Positions 62,675 to 64,000 of a stretch of DNA of 64,000 bases are shown piece after piece. The notes below the pieces were generated by a model. That model worked only from the letters and a program-made list of their open reading frames with translations. It searched no databases and had not been told where the DNA came from. Source of the stretch: Daphnia carinata (lineage: Eukaryota; Arthropoda; Branchiopoda; Diplostraca; Daphniidae); NCBI RefSeq assembly GCF_022539665.2, contig NC_081337.1, forward strand, positions 8,470,679 to 8,534,678, given 5' to 3'. The first letter of the stretch is position 1. Each line of letters opens with the position of its first letter. The position numbers and the translations under genes are program-made.

Positions 62675-64000
62675 GTCTGTGCGGCCGTTGGGTTGTGTCC
62701 GTGTATAGGAGCGTCGAGGTGATGATGGCGACGTGTTAGCGTATGTGTAAAGGAGGGGGGTAATTGACTGCCAATGAAAGCCCATTCATTGGCTTCACAA
62801 TAGACGACTAACTGGGCCGATGAGTGCAGTGCGCGCACAGAAAGAAGAACCTCGTAGCGTCGCCCGAGTCGACACCAACTTTTCTGGCCACGTCATAGAA
62901 GCATTTCCACCTTTTTTTTTCATGCGCTACACTTTCTTGATTCATTTGATTTCAGCGCATGTTGGGATTATTAGTAAGACGTTTCGTTTTTCATCGATTC
63001 GTTCGTTTAGTAATGGCAGACGGTTTGTACTTGAATTTTTATGTTCTGTTCGCTCAGTTTGGTTTTTGTTTTTTTCACTAGACTATGTGTGTTCATCGCA
63101 CAAAGGTTGGGTGAAGAAGGGCGAACGTTGTGGCTGGTTCAAAGAAAATGGGATACACACGTCAGATGTTTGTTTTCTAGCCCGACGATAGAGCCAGGGT
63201 GGGTGGTCAGTCGGGTCAATCTACACCGCCATTGCATAAACAGTGGATCAACGTATTGTGGACATAGTGGATCGTGTTGTTGCTCACTGTATCGTGCAAG
63301 TCGAGCCTTTTTGATGACCGATCCATTCTCTCTTTTTATCCGCTTTTTTTTGTGTGTGTGTGTGTCCCCTTTCTCCCATCGCTACGCCTATTCTTTTTCG
63401 CTGTTTTGTGTTTGTGTCTGGCAATCGGGTTACACACAATATAATCTACAAGGTTGGCCTCTATAGTGTTATTCTTGTATACTCCTTGGCAAGCGCTATT
63501 CCAAGGGGGGGGGGGGGAGAGGTGTTGTCCCTTGCTTTTCTTTACTTGTCTGCGGTGGGGGTCGGGGGCGATTGAGCGGCGTTGAACTGTGAAAGGCGCT
63601 GCCATTTACGCGCACGTATAGCCCACTACCATTCGTGTAGTGTAGCGCATTGCTGGTCTGTCACACACACACACTCGCACAAAAGTCTGTGTGTTGAACC
63701 TAAAGTTATCCTTCTCCTCCCACCGTCAGCTCAGCAACCGACACACAATAGGTGCAATAAAGACGGCATTCAGGCCAGGCGACTGGGCCAGCAACAGCGA
63801 CAAATTGCTGATCTGATTGCAGCTTCGTGTCCTCGACTCTTGTCCTTCCTCTTATTCTCCCTTTTTTTTTCGAGGAGGAAAGGGGAGAGGATTTTCTTTG
63901 CTATCTTTGGTTATGCGACCGTGGTTCCATGGTGCTGGGATCAGCATCGAGACCTTCCCTCGTATTGCACTGTCCGTTTTTTTTTTTTTTTCAATAACAA

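Larger units (their letters stand above)
59695..64000. other. Gene-poor right end
   Basis: Contains the PEX1 3' UTR and then low-complexity sequence: an A-run at 59693-59710, a (TG)n microsatellite at 60145-60168, A-runs at 60209-60229, T-runs at 61681-61700 and 62641-62674, and a G-run near 63506. One short ATG exon candidate with a donor (60846-60902, MKSPLQPARAAAPPATGTA) lies in a GC-richer patch, but no partner exon is present in the window. It may be the 5' region of a gene to the right. Confidence 0.4.

Overview
The window is eukaryotic nuclear DNA with arthropod-like genes. Introns are short (mostly 55-150 bp), splice sites are GT-AG, intergenic gaps are AT-rich and full of homopolymers, and gene content is compact. 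It is best explained as a branchiopod crustacean, most likely Daphnia or a close relative. That assignment is inference from gene style and protein resemblance; no search was run. Most gene models were built by joining exons by hand, checking that splice-site phase stays consistent from start to stop.

Left part (1-17.2 kb): the 5' portion of a BTB-domain gene on the minus strand, leaving the window at base 1; a tRNA-derived SINE near 2.05 kb; a minus-strand pair of in-frame ORFs (an RGS-like protein and an MXRA7-like membrane protein) separated by one stop codon; then two tetraspan claudin-superfamily genes arranged head to head (5413-10726 minus, 14258-17204 plus).

Middle (17.2-33.2 kb): an intron-containing tRNA-Thr(CGT); the complete myocardin-related transcription factor gene (Mrtf, 8 coding exons, minus); Rac1 (plus); ATP synthase subunit f (minus); a small unrecognised gene ending 4 bases upstream of it; and a TruB pseudouridine synthase (plus). 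Rac1 and Mrtf are neighbours and both belong to the Rho-GTPase/actin/SRF axis.

Right part (33.2-59.7 kb): a tandem, same-strand array of three receptor protein tyrosine phosphatase genes with predicted proteins of 1671, 813 and 1047 aa. Each has a signal peptide, an ectodomain of unusual cysteine-containing fibronectin-III-like modules (with Ser/Thr-rich mucin-like segments in the first two), one membrane segment and one PTP domain with the intact [10 protein letters not shown] loop. A TATA-driven small secreted-protein gene follows. Then come a KASH5-like nuclear-envelope dynein-adaptor gene (minus) and PEX1 (plus), which share a 0.4 kb divergent promoter region. The last 4.3 kb hold low-complexity sequence and no gene I can support.

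The array of divergent receptor phosphatases is the most distinctive system in the window.
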